Source: Methylobacteriaceae bacterium (GTDB lineage: Bacteria > Pseudomonadota > Alphaproteobacteria > Rhizobiales > Beijerinckiaceae). Taken from it: a stretch of 64,000 nucleotides of DNA. The DNA is taken from assembly GCA_020638195.1 (NCBI GenBank), contig JACKJC010000006.1, forward strand, positions 1-64,000, given 5' to 3'. This document shows positions 25,169 to 35,610 of the stretch, one piece after another. Made by a program: the position numbers and the translations under genes. Positions within the stretch are counted from its first letter, which is position 1; each line of letters opens with the position of its first letter. A model generated the notes under the pieces. It was not told the DNA's origin. It was given only the letters and a program-made list of their open reading frames with translations, and ran no database searches.

Positions 25169-28100
25169 TCACTCCGCCGCTTCCCCACTCACCGCTTTCA
25201 TCGGCCGCCGCGCCAAGACCTCCTTCAAAAACCGCCCGGTGTGGCTGCGGCTCACCTTCACCACATCCTCTGGCGTGCCCTGCGCGACAATCTCGCCGCC
25301 GCCGTCGCCGCCTTCCGGGCCCATGTCGATGATCCAGTCGGCAGTTTTGATGACCTCCAGATTGTGCTCGATCACCACGACCGAATTGCCCTGGTCGACC
25401 AGCGCGTGCAGCACTTCCAGGAGCTTCTTAACGTCATGGAAGTGCAGGCCGGTCGTCGGCTCGTCGAGAATGTAGAGCGTGCGGCCTGTCGAACGCCGCG
25501 CCAGCTCCTTCGACAACTTGACGCGTTGCGCCTCGCCGCCGGACAGCGTGGTCGCCTGCTGGCCCACGTGGATGTAATCGAGGCCGACGCGCTTGAGCGT
25601 CTCCATCTTCTCGCGGATCGACGGCACGGCCTTGAACAGGGTCGCGGCTTCCTCGACCGTCATGTCCAGCACGTCGGCGATCGACTTCTCGCGGTATTTC
25701 ACCTCCAGCGTTTCGCGATCGTAGCGCTTGCCCTTGCAGACGTCGCAAGTGACATAGACGTCGGGCAAAAAATGCATCTCGATCTTGATGACGCCGTCGC
25801 CCTGGCAGGCCTCGCAGCGCCCGCCCTTCACGTTGAAGGAGAAGCGGCCCGGCTGGTAGCCGCGCGCTTTCGCCTCCGGCAGGCCTGCGAACCATTCGCG
25901 GATCGGCGTGAAGGCGCCGGTATAGGTCGCCGGGTTCGAGCGCGGCGTCCGGCCGATCGGCGATTGATCGATGTCGATCACCTTGTCGATGAATTCGAGA
26001 CCCTCGATCTTGTCGAAGGGCGCGGCGTGCTCGAGCGCGCCGTTCAGCCGCCGCGCCACCGCCTTGTAGAGCGTATCGATGACGAGCGTGGACTTGCCGC
26101 CGCCCGATACGCCGGTGATGCAGGTGAACAATCCCAGCGGGATTTCCGCCGTCACGTCCTTCAGATTGTTGCCCTTCGCGCCCGTCAGCTTCAGCCGCCG
26201 CCCGGCCGTCGCCTTCCGCCGCTTGCGCGGCACGGACACTTCGCGCGCGCCGGTGAGATAAGCGCCGGTCAGCGACTTCGGATTGGACATGATGTCGTCA
26301 GGCGTTCCCTCCGCCACGATCTGCCCGCCGTGAATGCCGGCGCCGGGCCCGACGTCCACCACGTGATCGGCGGTCAGGATCGCATCCTCGTCGTGCTCGA
26401 CCACGATCACGGTATTGCCGAGGTCGCGCAGCCGCCGCAGCGTTTCGAGCAGGCGCGCATTGTCGCGCTGGTGCAGGCCGATCGAGGGTTCGTCCAGTAC
26501 GTAGAGAACGCCGGTCAGGCCCGAGCCGATCTGCGACGCCAGGCGAATGCGCTGGCTTTCGCCGCCCGACAGCGAGCCCGACCCGCGAGACAGCGTGAGA
26601 TAGTCGAGGCCGACATCGACGAGAAAATCGAGACGGTCGCGGATTTCCTTGAGAATGCGCACCGCGATTTCGTTGCGCTTGGAATCGAGCTTCTCGGGCA
26701 GGGCGGCGAACCAGTCGGCGGCGCCCTTCACGCTGAGGTCGCAGACTTCGCCGATGTGCTGCATGTCGATCTTGACCGCCAGCGCCTCGGGCTTCAGCCG
26801 GAAGCCCCTGCACGCCTTGCACGGCGTCGCCGACATGTAGCGCCCGATCTCCTCGCGCGCCCATTCGGATTCCGTCTCCAGATATCGCCGCTGCAGATTG
26901 GTGACGACGCCTTCGAACGGCTTTTTGACGTCATAGGCGCGCAGGCCGTCGTCGTAGGAGAACTTGATCGCCTCCTCGCCGGAGCCGTGCAGGATCACGT
27001 CCTGCGCCTTCTTCGGCAGCGCCTCGAAGGCTGTGTCGAGCCGGAACTTGTAGTGCTTGCCGAGCGCTTCCAGTGTCTGCTGGTAGTAGGGCGAGGTCGA
27101 GCGCGACCACGGCGCGACGGCGCCTTTGCGCAAGGTCAGCTTCGGGTCGGGCACGACGAGATCGGCGTCGATCGTCTGCTCGGACCCGAGCCCGCCGCAG
27201 GTCGGACAGGCGCCGAAGGGATTGTTGAATGAAAAGAGTCTCGGCTCGATCTCGGGAATCGTGAAGCCGGAGACCGGGCAGGCGAATTGCGAGGAGAAGA
27301 TGATGTGCTGGCCGTAGTGGGTCGAGACGTTGGCGGCGTCCTTCTCCGCCTGCGTCGCGGTAGCGCCGTCGGCAAACTCCACCACCGCCATCCCGCCGGC
27401 CAGTTCCAGCGCCGTTTCGAAACTCTCCGCCAGCCGCGCGGCAATGTCGGGCCGCACCACGATCCGGTCGACCACCACGTCGATGTCGTGCTTGAACTTC
27501 TTGTCGAGGGCAGGGGCTTCGGCGATCTCGTAATATTGCCCGTCGATCTTCAGGCGCTGGAAGCCGCGCTTCATGTAGTCCGCGATTTCCTTGCGGTACT
27601 CGCCCTTGCGGCCGCGCACGACCGGCGCCAGCAGGTAGAGCCGCGTCTTCTCAGGCAGCGCCAGCACGCGGTCGACCATCTGGCTGACCGTCTGGCTCTC
27701 GATCGGCAGCCCGGTCGCCGGCGAATAGGGAATGCCGACGCGCGCCCACAGCAGGCGCATGTAGTCGTAGATCTCCGTCACCGTGCCCACGGTCGAGCGC
27801 GGGTTCTTGGACGTCGTCTTCTGCTCGATCGAAATGGCCGGCGAGAGCCCGTCGATCTGGTCGACGTCGGGCTTCTGCATCATCTCCAGAAACTGCCGCG
27901 CATAGGCCGACAGCGATTCCACGTAGCGGCGCTGGCCCTCGGCGTAGATCGTGTCGAAGGCGAGCGACGACTTGCCGGAGCCCGACAGGCCCGTGAACAC
28001 CACCAGCGCGTCGCGCGGAATGGTCAGGTCCACGTTCTTGAGGTTGTGCTCGCGCGCCCCGCGCACGGAAATCGTGCGCAGGTCTGCGCCGCGCTGGGGC

Positions 28101-28201
28101 AGGGCGAGTTCGCGCTGGCCGCTGGAGACGGGCGCGGGAACGGGAGGCTTGCCCGCCGCCTTTTTCGGGGCGGCGGCCTTCTGCGGCTTGGCTGTCTTCA
28201 T
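25169..28201 (-). CDS. uvrA: Excinuclease ABC subunit A
   Basis: UvrA is the DNA-damage-recognition ATPase of nucleotide excision repair. The 1010-residue product is longer than E. coli UvrA because of an extra N-terminal Lys/Ala/Pro-rich tail of about 40 residues. Both ATPase modules are complete: GLSGSGKSSLAFDTIYAEGQ and GVSGGGKSTLVIDTL, each with an LSGGE signature, plus zinc-binding CPTCGG and CEACQGDG...CDVCKG. No GTTC-N7-GTTC box is visible upstream, unlike the ssb gene 3.7 kb away, which is usually its direct neighbour in this order. Confidence 0.98.
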   Translation of the reverse strand: MKTAKPQKAAAPKKAAGKPPVPAPVSSGQRELALPQRGADLRTISVRGAREHNLKNVDLTIPRDALVVFTGLSGSGKSSLAFDTIYAEGQRRYVESLSAYARQFLEMMQKPDVDQIDGLSPAISIEQKTTSKNPRSTVGTVTEIYDYMRLLWARVGIPYSPATGLPIESQTVSQMVDRVLALPEKTRLYLLAPVVRGRKGEYRKEIADYMKRGFQRLKIDGQYYEIAEAPALDKKFKHDIDVVVDRIVVRPDIAARLAESFETALELAGGMAVVEFADGATATQAEKDAANVSTHYGQHIIFSSQFACPVSGFTIPEIEPRLFSFNNPFGACPTCGGLGSEQTIDADLVVPDPKLTLRKGAVAPWSRSTSPYYQQTLEALGKHYKFRLDTAFEALPKKAQDVILHGSGEEAIKFSYDDGLRAYDVKKPFEGVVTNLQRRYLETESEWAREEIGRYMSATPCKACRGFRLKPEALAVKIDMQHIGEVCDLSVKGAADWFAALPEKLDSKRNEIAVRILKEIRDRLDFLVDVGLDYLTLSRGSGSLSGGESQRIRLASQIGSGLTGVLYVLDEPSIGLHQRDNARLLETLRRLRDLGNTVIVVEHDEDAILTADHVVDVGPGAGIHGGQIVAEGTPDDIMSNPKSLTGAYLTGAREVSVPRKRRKATAGRRLKLTGAKGNNLKDVTAEIPLGLFTCITGVSGGGKSTLVIDTLYKAVARRLNGALEHAAPFDKIEGLEFIDKVIDIDQSPIGRTPRSNPATYTGAFTPIREWFAGLPEAKARGYQPGRFSFNVKGGRCEACQGDGVIKIEMHFLPDVYVTCDVCKGKRYDRETLEVKYREKSIADVLDMTVEEAATLFKAVPSIREKMETLKRVGLDYIHVGQQATTLSGGEAQRVKLSKELARRSTGRTLYILDEPTTGLHFHDVKKLLEVLHALVDQGNSVVVIEHNLEVIKTADWIIDMGPEGGDGGGEIVAQGTPEDVVKVSRSHTGRFLKEVLARRPMKAVSGEAAE

Positions 28202-28404
28202 AGGTCCGGAACGGGGTCGGCTGATTGTCCGCTAATGTAAGGTCGAGGCCTCGCCCGGTCGAGGGCGGCCGAAGATATCCCCAGCCCGTTTGCAATCGGA
28301 GGGGAGTGCATCCGCTTGATGCCTCCGGTTCTTGAGCCTAAGAAATTCCCATCGGCGAGGATGACCGCGCCCTCTCGAATGCGCGGGAAACACGAGGAAA
28401 GCCA

Positions 28405-29730
28405 ATGGCAACTTCAGCCGCCGCCGCGCCGCCGCCCACCGAACGCAAGCCGCTCTACAAACTGCTCTACGTCCAGGTTCTCGTCGCGATCATGCTCGGC
28501 GTGATCGTGGGCTGGCTGTTCCCGCATTTCGCCCAGAACGAGTGGATCAAGGCGATGGGCGACGGCTTCGTAAAGCTGATCAAGATGGTGATCGCGCCGA
28601 TCATCTTCTGCACGGTCGTGTCTGGCATCGCGCATATTTCCGAAGTCTCGAAGATCGGCCGCGTGGCGGTCAAGGCGCTCGTCTATTTCGAGATCGTCTC
28701 GACCTTCGCTCTCGCGCTCGGCCTGATCGTCGCCAATGTCGTACAGCCCGGCGTCGGCTTTTCCGGCAAGACGGACGCAGCGGCCGTCGCCGGCTTCGCC
28801 AAGAAGGCGGGCGAGATGAAATCGGTGGATTTCGTCCTGCATATTATCCCCGACGCGGTCGTTGGCGCCTTCGCCCAAGGCGAGATCCTGCAGGTGCTGC
28901 TGTTCTCGATCCTGTTCGGCTGCTCGCTGATGGTGCTCGGCGAGCGCGGGCACACGGTTCGCGCGCTGATCGACGATTTGGCCCACGCGATCTTCGGCGT
29001 CATCGCCATCGTCGTGCGCGCCGCGCCCATCGGCGCCTTCGGCGCCATGGCCTATACGATCGGCAAGTTCGGCCCGCAGGCGCTCGGCAATCTCGCCGGC
29101 CTGATCGCGACCTTCTATCTCACAGCCATCCTGTTCGTGGTGCTGGTGCTGGGAACCATTGCCCGCATCGCCGGCTTCTCGATCTTCAAGTTCCTCCGCT
29201 ACATCAAGGACGAACTGCTGATCGTGCTCGGCACGTCGTCGTCGGAAAGCGCGCTGCCGCAGATGATGGAAAAGCTCGAGCGGCTGGGTTGTTCCAAGCC
29301 GGTCGTCGGCCTCGTCGTGCCGACCGGCTATTCCTTCAACCTCGACGGCACCAACATTTACATGACGCTCGCCACGCTCTTCATCGCGCAGGCGATGGGC
29401 GTGCATCTGTCCTTCGGCGAGCAGATGACGATCCTGCTGGTCGCGATGCTGACGTCCAAGGGCGCTTCGGGCATTACCGGGGCGGGCTTCATCACGCTGG
29501 CCGGCACGCTCGCCGCCGTTCGGCCGGAACTCGTGCCCGGCATGGCGATCGTGCTCGGCATAGACAAGTTCATGTCAGAGTGCCGCGCGCTCACCAATCT
29601 CTGCGGCAACGGCGTCGCCTGCGTGGTCGTTTCCTGGTGGGAGGGCGAGCTCGACCGCACCAAGTTGAAGGCGGCGCTCGAGCAGGAAATCGACCCGACC
29701 GACATCGAGACGGCGGTCACGACGGGGTGA
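28405..29730 (+). CDS. dctA: C4-dicarboxylate:cation symporter DctA
   Basis: DctA imports succinate, fumarate and malate across the inner membrane. The 441-residue product has the glutamate-transporter (DAACS) fold: LGTSSSESALPQMMEKLE (hairpin 1, about residue 275), the NLDGTNIYMTLATLFIAQ segment and LTSKGASGITGAGFITLA (hairpin 2). It is not accompanied by the dctBD sensor pair, and I see no clear sigma-54 promoter upstream. It lies in the 3.7-kb block separating uvrA from ssb. Confidence 0.94.
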   Translation: MATSAAAAPPPTERKPLYKLLYVQVLVAIMLGVIVGWLFPHFAQNEWIKAMGDGFVKLIKMVIAPIIFCTVVSGIAHISEVSKIGRVAVKALVYFEIVSTFALALGLIVANVVQPGVGFSGKTDAAAVAGFAKKAGEMKSVDFVLHIIPDAVVGAFAQGEILQVLLFSILFGCSLMVLGERGHTVRALIDDLAHAIFGVIAIVVRAAPIGAFGAMAYTIGKFGPQALGNLAGLIATFYLTAILFVVLVLGTIARIAGFSIFKFLRYIKDELLIVLGTSSSESALPQMMEKLERLGCSKPVVGLVVPTGYSFNLDGTNIYMTLATLFIAQAMGVHLSFGEQMTILLVAMLTSKGASGITGAGFITLAGTLAAVRPELVPGMAIVLGIDKFMSECRALTNLCGNGVACVVVSWWEGELDRTKLKAALEQEIDPTDIETAVTTG

Positions 29731-29791
29731 CGGCCGCGCTTGCTGCCCTGCGCCCGCGCCCTAGTTTCCGGTTGTCGCCGGAGGCTGGGCG

Positions 29792-30340
29792 TTGCAGGAA
29801 AAAATCGAGATCGCGCACCTGCTCGCCGCCGTAGGTCGCGGCGAGCGCGAAGCATTCGATCAATTGTACCATGCGACCGCCTCACAACTTTTCGGCGTCG
29901 CGCTGCGTATCGTCAGGGATCGCGCGCGGGCGGAAGACGTGCTGCAGGAGGCTTTCACGCGCATCTGGTTGTGCGCCGCAAGCTTCGATCCTGCGGCGGG
30001 CCAGGCGATGGGCTGGCTTTCGGCGATCGTCCGCCACGGCGCGATCGACCTCATTCGCCGGACGCCGTCCGCGCGACACGTCGATGAGCAATATGATGGC
30101 TGGTTTGAAAATATTGCCGATCCCCGTGACGAGGAGGCCGACCTGATGGCCGCCGGCGCCCTGCGCCACTGCCTTGGCGCGCTGGACGAGACGACGCGCG
30201 CCTACGTGGTCGAAGCCTATTGCTCGGGAATGTCGGGCAAGGAACTCGCGGAGCGCTATGATCGCCCGCTCGGCACGATCAAGGGTGTCCTGCGCCGTGG
30301 CCTTGCGGCGTTGAAGACGTGTCTGGACAAAAACGCATGA
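29792..30340 (+). CDS. ECF RNA polymerase sigma factor (SigK-like)
   Basis: The 182-residue sigma-70-family protein has region 2 (FDQLYHATASQLFGVALRIVRDRARAEDVLQEAF, about residues 22-56) and region 4 (GMSGKELAERYDRPLGTIKGVLRRGLAAL, about 148-178). TTG start at 29792. It overlaps the anti-sigma gene in ATGA and faces a fasciclin gene, the same partnership as SigK/RskA and the MPT70/MPT83 fasciclins in mycobacteria, so this sigma factor probably drives an envelope response. Confidence 0.9.
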   Translation: MQEKIEIAHLLAAVGRGEREAFDQLYHATASQLFGVALRIVRDRARAEDVLQEAFTRIWLCAASFDPAAGQAMGWLSAIVRHGAIDLIRRTPSARHVDEQYDGWFENIADPRDEEADLMAAGALRHCLGALDETTRAYVVEAYCSGMSGKELAERYDRPLGTIKGVLRRGLAALKTCLDKNA

Positions 30341-31017
30341 ACGACGACCTCGACATGCGCGCTGCGGAATATGTGCTCGGGCATCAGGACAGCGCCGAGC
30401 GCGAGGCTGTGCGGCGTGAGATGGAGGAGAACGCCGACCTGCGCGCGGCAGTCGCGCGCTGGGAGCGCCGTCTCTTTCCGCTCGCGCGCACGGCGCAACC
30501 CGCCGCGCCGTCGCCCGACCTGCTCGCGCGCATCAAGGCCGGGCTTCCGCCGCGCGTCAAATCCGATACTGTCGTCGTCGTGCTGCGCAGGTCGCTGCGT
30601 CGTTGGCGCGCTGCGGCGTTGGTCTCCGGTGCGCTGGCGGCTTCGGTCCTCGTGTTCGCCGGCGCGCGCCTGTTCACCGACGCCGGCAGGCCCTCCGGAA
30701 CCTTCGTTGCGGCGGTCAATCGCGGCGGCGACGCGCCGGCGCTGATTGTTCGGGTCGACATGGCGAGCGGCCGGGTTTTCGTGCGTCCGGTGTCGGCGGA
30801 AACGCCCGAGGGCAAGAGCCTCGAGCTCTGGTACATCGCGGCGGGCGCGGCGCCCCGGTCGATGGGTCTCGTCGGCCAGAAGCCCGAGAATCTCGCGCTG
30901 CCCCAGGGCGCGATCGAGAAGGCGAAATTCGCGGTCACCGTCGAACCGCAGGGCGGCTCGCCGAGCGGCGCGCCAACGGGACCGATTGTCTATGCGGGCG
31001 ATCTCGTGCGCGAATAA
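30337..31017 (+). CDS. RskA-type anti-sigma factor
   Basis: The 226-residue protein has an N-terminal sigma-binding part (AAEYVLGHQDSAEREAVRREM, about 9-30), a single membrane span at about 92-112 and a periplasmic RskA C-terminal domain (SLELWYIAAGAAPRSMGLVGQ near 166). A zinc-finger HxxxCxxC motif is absent, as in RskA. It should hold the upstream sigma factor at the membrane until a periplasmic signal triggers proteolysis. ATGA overlap with the sigma gene. Confidence 0.9.
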   Translation: MNDDLDMRAAEYVLGHQDSAEREAVRREMEENADLRAAVARWERRLFPLARTAQPAAPSPDLLARIKAGLPPRVKSDTVVVVLRRSLRRWRAAALVSGALAASVLVFAGARLFTDAGRPSGTFVAAVNRGGDAPALIVRVDMASGRVFVRPVSAETPEGKSLELWYIAAGAAPRSMGLVGQKPENLALPQGAIEKAKFAVTVEPQGGSPSGAPTGPIVYAGDLVRE

Positions 31018-31041
31018 AAACGGCGCGCCGAAGCGCGCCGC
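31014..31041 (-). terminator. Rho-independent terminator after fasciclin gene
   Basis: Stem CGGCGCGC/GCGCGCCG with a short loop (31021-31040); on the minus strand it runs into TTTTTATT. It also separates the converging anti-sigma gene. Confidence 0.85.
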
Positions 31042-31061
31042 TGTCTCCCGAGCGAATTCGC

Positions 31062-31613
31062 TCAGGGCATCAGCACCTTGTTGACGACGTGGATCACGCC
31101 GTTCGATTGCATGACGTCGGCGATCGTCACGCGCGCCGTTCCGCCCTTCGAATCCGTCACCATCAGGGTCGAGCCCTTCTTCGTGACGGTCAGCGGTTCG
31201 CCTTCCACCGTCTTCAGCGTGGCGCGCCCGCCGCCAGCCTTGACCTCCTGCGCGAGTTCGCGCGCGGTGTGGCGGCCGGCGACGACATGATAGGTCAGGA
31301 CGGAGGTCAGTTGGCTCTTCATGTCCGGCTTGAGCAGACCGTCGACCGTGCCTGGCGGCAGCTTTTTGAAGGCGGCGTTGGTCGGGGCGAAGACGGTGAA
31401 CGGGCCGGGGCCTTCCAGCGTGTCGACGAGGCCTGCGGCCTTCACCGCCGCGACAAGCGTCGTGTGATCCTTGGAATGGACGGCGTTCTCGACAATGTTC
31501 CTGGAGGGATACATCGCCGCGCCGCCGACCATCTTGGCCATGGCGGCCTGCGCGGATGTGGCGAGGCCGAGCCCGAACGCCGAAGCGACGAGGAATTGAG
31601 CGAATTTCTGCAT
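31062..31613 (-). CDS. Secreted fasciclin-domain protein
   Basis: The 183-residue precursor has a signal peptide (about 1-24, ending AQAA) and one fasciclin (FAS1) domain from about 38 to 182, including the H1 box GPFTVFAPTNAAFKKLP and the H2 box NGVIHVVNKVLMP. FAS1 proteins act in adhesion or at the envelope. It converges on the ECF sigma/RskA pair, which probably controls it. Confidence 0.92.
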   Translation of the reverse strand: MQKFAQFLVASAFGLGLATSAQAAMAKMVGGAAMYPSRNIVENAVHSKDHTTLVAAVKAAGLVDTLEGPGPFTVFAPTNAAFKKLPPGTVDGLLKPDMKSQLTSVLTYHVVAGRHTARELAQEVKAGGGRATLKTVEGEPLTVTKKGSTLMVTDSKGGTARVTIADVMQSNGVIHVVNKVLMP

Positions 31614-31735
31614 GACACGTCTCCCTGCGGCCGGCGCGAAAGGCCCCTGGCCAGGCGCCTCTACGCAGGCGGGACGGAAAAAGTTGTCGTCGGCCGCAAA
31701 GAATCGCGTGTTGCGGCGGATTGCGCGGGTTGCTA

Positions 31736-31750
31736 GAACAAAAAAAGAAC
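31736..31750. promoter_or_regulatory. SOS (LexA) box upstream of ssb
   Basis: GAAC-AAAAAAA-GAAC matches exactly the alphaproteobacterial LexA operator GTTC-N7-GTTC read on the other strand. It lies 133 bases before the ssb start. The intervening bases could hold the promoter and a leader. It is the only exact copy I found near repair genes in the window. Confidence 0.7.
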
Positions 31751-31882
31751 ATAGATGCGGGCGGAAGGATCGCCCGCGCGATTTTCGGTGTGGACAAGCC
31801 GATCGACCCGGCCATTCCGGCGTTCATCCGCCGTGCGGCAGGGTAGTGTGGCCGTTCGAATTTTCAGCCGTGGAGCAGCGTC

Positions 31883-32401
31883 ATGTCCGGCAGCGTCAAC
31901 AAGGTCATTCTCGTCGGCAATCTCGGCCGCGATCCCGAGGTCCGCACCTTCCCGTCCGGCGACAAGGTCGTCAGCTTCTCCATGGCGATGACCGAGAGCT
32001 GGCGGGACAAGGCGACCGGCGAGCGCAAGGACAAGACCGAATGGGTCAACGTCTCGATCTTCAACGAGGCGCTGGGCCGCGTTGCGGAGCAATACTGCCG
32101 CAAGGGCTCGAAAATCTATCTCGAGGGTCAGCTTCAGACCCGCGAATATACCGACAAGGACGGCAATCAGCGCAAGGCGACCGACGTCGTGCTGCAAAAG
32201 TTCCGCGGCGAGCTGACCCTGCTCGACAGCCGCAATTCCCGTGGCGATGACGCTGGCGGCGGCGGGTACGAGCGCGGCTCGTCCTCCGGCGGCGGCTATG
32301 GCGGCGGGCGTTCGGGCGGCGGCGGCGGTGGCGGCGATCGCCGTCCGGCGGCGGTCGGCGGCGGCCGCTCCATGGATCTCGACGACGACATTCCGTTCTG
32401 A
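31883..32401 (+). CDS. ssb: Single-stranded DNA-binding protein
   Basis: The 172-residue protein has an N-terminal OB fold (VNKVILVGNLGRDPEVRTFPSG at about 4-25, then FSMAMTESWRD), a Gly/Ser-rich disordered linker (about 125-160) and the acidic protein-interaction tail MDLDDDIPF. It binds single-stranded DNA in replication and repair. A LexA-type box upstream suggests SOS control. uvrA, its usual divergent neighbour in Rhizobiales, is 3.7 kb away. Confidence 0.97.
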   Translation: MSGSVNKVILVGNLGRDPEVRTFPSGDKVVSFSMAMTESWRDKATGERKDKTEWVNVSIFNEALGRVAEQYCRKGSKIYLEGQLQTREYTDKDGNQRKATDVVLQKFRGELTLLDSRNSRGDDAGGGGYERGSSSGGGYGGGRSGGGGGGGDRRPAAVGGGRSMDLDDDIPF

Positions 32402-32412
32402 GCGCGGCGCGC

Positions 32413-32907
32413 GTGGCCGTCTGGCGTCCTGCCCCGGAAATCCGGGTTGTCGCGCTAGCGGTGATCTGGCGCGGCGATCAATTGCTGTTGGAGCAGGTTG
32501 AGGACGATTCCGGCGCTGTCGTCGGCTGGCGACCGCTCGGAGGCCGCATCGAATTCGGCGAGCGTGCGACAACCGCCTTGCAGCGTGAATTTCGCGAAGA
32601 GCTCGGCGCGCCGATCGAGCTGCGCGCGCGTCTGGCGATCCTCGAAAATCTGTTCGAACACCGCGGCGCGCGCGGCCACGAAATCACGTTCGTCTACGAA
32701 GCGGCCTTTACGCTCCCGCATATGTACGATCGCGACGAATATCTGATCATCGAGGGCGAGACGGCCAGCGTCGCGCGCTGGATGGGTCTGGAGGAATTTC
32801 GCTCGGGTCGGACGAAACTGTTTCCGGCGGGCCTCACGGATATTCTGGCGCGCGAACGCGATTTTGCCCGCTCGACGGCAGCCTTCGAAGTCGGCGAGGC
32901 GAAATAG
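32413..32907 (+). CDS. Nudix hydrolase
   Basis: The 164-residue protein has a full Nudix box, GGRIEFGERATTALQREFREELGA (about residues 42-65), with the REFxEE metal-binding residues. It should cleave a nucleoside-diphosphate-linked substrate. GTG start 12 bases after ssb, so the two may be cotranscribed. Substrate unknown. Confidence 0.9.
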   Translation: MAVWRPAPEIRVVALAVIWRGDQLLLEQVEDDSGAVVGWRPLGGRIEFGERATTALQREFREELGAPIELRARLAILENLFEHRGARGHEITFVYEAAFTLPHMYDRDEYLIIEGETASVARWMGLEEFRSGRTKLFPAGLTDILARERDFARSTAAFEVGEAK

Positions 32908-32928
32908 CGCGCGCCGCCCGGCCGTATC

Positions 32929-32945
32929 GACCGCGAGCCTTCAGG
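32929..32945. repeat. Half-copy of the dispersed GACCGCGAGC repeat
   Basis: GACCGCGAGCCTTCAGG differs by one base from the left part of the inverted repeat at 10549-10606. Confidence 0.55.
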
Positions 32946-32963
32946 AGCGCAGATCCACAATGC

Positions 32964-32991
32964 AAAAAGGCTCCGGGAGACCGGAGCCTTT
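32964..32991 (-). terminator. Terminator after RNA helicase gene
   Basis: AAAGGCTCCGG (32966-32976) pairs with CCGGAGCCTTT (32981-32991); the minus strand continues into TTTTTGC. It can serve both converging genes. Confidence 0.85.
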
Positions 32992-33017
32992 GCCGTTTGA
33001 GGCAATTCTCTTTCTGC

Positions 33018-34688
<1,671 letters not shown>

Positions 34689-34945
34689 CAAATGTCCTGG
34701 ACGCGGCTTCGTACTGTCGGGAAAAGAGGCGCAGGCCGCGACAAAAGCGCCAGATTGCCGGGAGGGCGGGACGTTGCGAATGTCTGAGACGTCGCTAGGG
34801 CGTCGGGCTCCGGGGAGCCTGCCCGCTTCCGCCGTTATGCAATATGCTCAAATTCCGGAAAGTCAAGGATTTACGGGAGCCGCTGCGCCCGCAGAGCCGG
34901 AATTTGCCGAGGAATGCCCGAGGAAACATCGGTTTGACGGCGCGC

Positions 34946-35551
34946 ATGACGGATAAATGGCAGGAGCCCGGCTCCGACAATCGCGCTTCCGCCCGAGCCT
35001 TCATTGCCGCGAATCTTCCCGTCCGACCCGCCCCTGGGCTGCCAGAAATCCTGATCCACACGGCGACGCCGCAGAGCGGGCTGCGGCGGCTGGCCGCCGG
35101 GCGCAATCCCTACTGGGCCTGGTGCTGGGCGGGCGGGCTGGCGCTTGCGCGCCACGTTTTGGCCTACCCCGAGACCGTTACGGGATTGCGCGTCCTCGAT
35201 CTCGGATCGGGCTCCGGCCTCATCGCCATTGCGGCGGGGAAGGTCGGCGCCGCCCATGTGCTGGCAGTCGACAATGATCCCGACGCAGTCGCCGCCGCCG
35301 AGGCCAACGCAGCCGCCAATGGCGTGACGATTGCGGCGCTCTGTGCGGATGTTCTCGACACGGAGCCGCCTGACGTCGACGTCGTGCTCGTCGGCGATCT
35401 CTTCTACGACCGGAGCGTGGCCCGACGCGTGACGGGTTTTCTCGAGCGATGCGCGGAATGCGGCGCGCGATTTTGGCGACAGCGGCGAAGGCGAGGGCAG
35501 GGCGCGGGTGTACCGGTTTTGCTGAGCCGTCGCCTTCGGTCCTCGCAATGA
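34946..35551 (+). CDS. Class I SAM-dependent methyltransferase with altered C-terminus
   Basis: The 201-residue product resembles the ETFB/ribosomal-protein lysine methyltransferase group: PYWAWCWAGGLALARHVL near residue 53, the SAM motif VLDLGSGSGLIAIAAGKVGA near 75 and VVLVGDLFYDRSVARRVTGFLERC near 145. After that the family normally continues with a further strand and a GDPGR-type segment; here the frame instead reads Arg-rich sequence (GARFWRQRRRRGQGAG...) and stops. Bases 35500-35552 look like a repeat element (ending TCGCAATGACGG). The end is therefore probably replaced or frameshifted, and activity may be lost. Confidence 0.75.
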   Translation: MTDKWQEPGSDNRASARAFIAANLPVRPAPGLPEILIHTATPQSGLRRLAAGRNPYWAWCWAGGLALARHVLAYPETVTGLRVLDLGSGSGLIAIAAGKVGAAHVLAVDNDPDAVAAAEANAAANGVTIAALCADVLDTEPPDVDVVLVGDLFYDRSVARRVTGFLERCAECGARFWRQRRRRGQGAGVPVLLSRRLRSSQ

Positions 35552-35552
35552 C
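35500..35552. repeat. REP-like segment at the end of the methyltransferase gene
   Basis: On the minus strand this reads CGTCATTGCGAGGACCGAAG and continues with GCGACG, the pattern of a widespread bacterial REP element (CGTCATTGCGAGG...). Its position matches the point where the methyltransferase loses family similarity. Confidence 0.5.
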
Positions 35553-35610
35553 GGCCAACTTTCCATTCGCGCGTCGGGCCTCTAGCCTGCGCGCCCGAAA
35601 GGATTCCCTG

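Noticed and set aside
25241..27232. Long open frame antisense to uvrA (663 codons)
   Set aside because: High GC opens the antisense frames of conserved genes; the product has no family features, and uvrA is certain.
28202..28404. Search for a LexA box or sigma-54 promoter between uvrA and dctA
   Set aside because: No GTTC-N7-GTTC and no GG-N10-GC site of adequate fit was seen.
32280..32370. Gly-codon repeat in ssb as a tandem repeat element
   Set aside because: It is the normal low-complexity linker of SSB.
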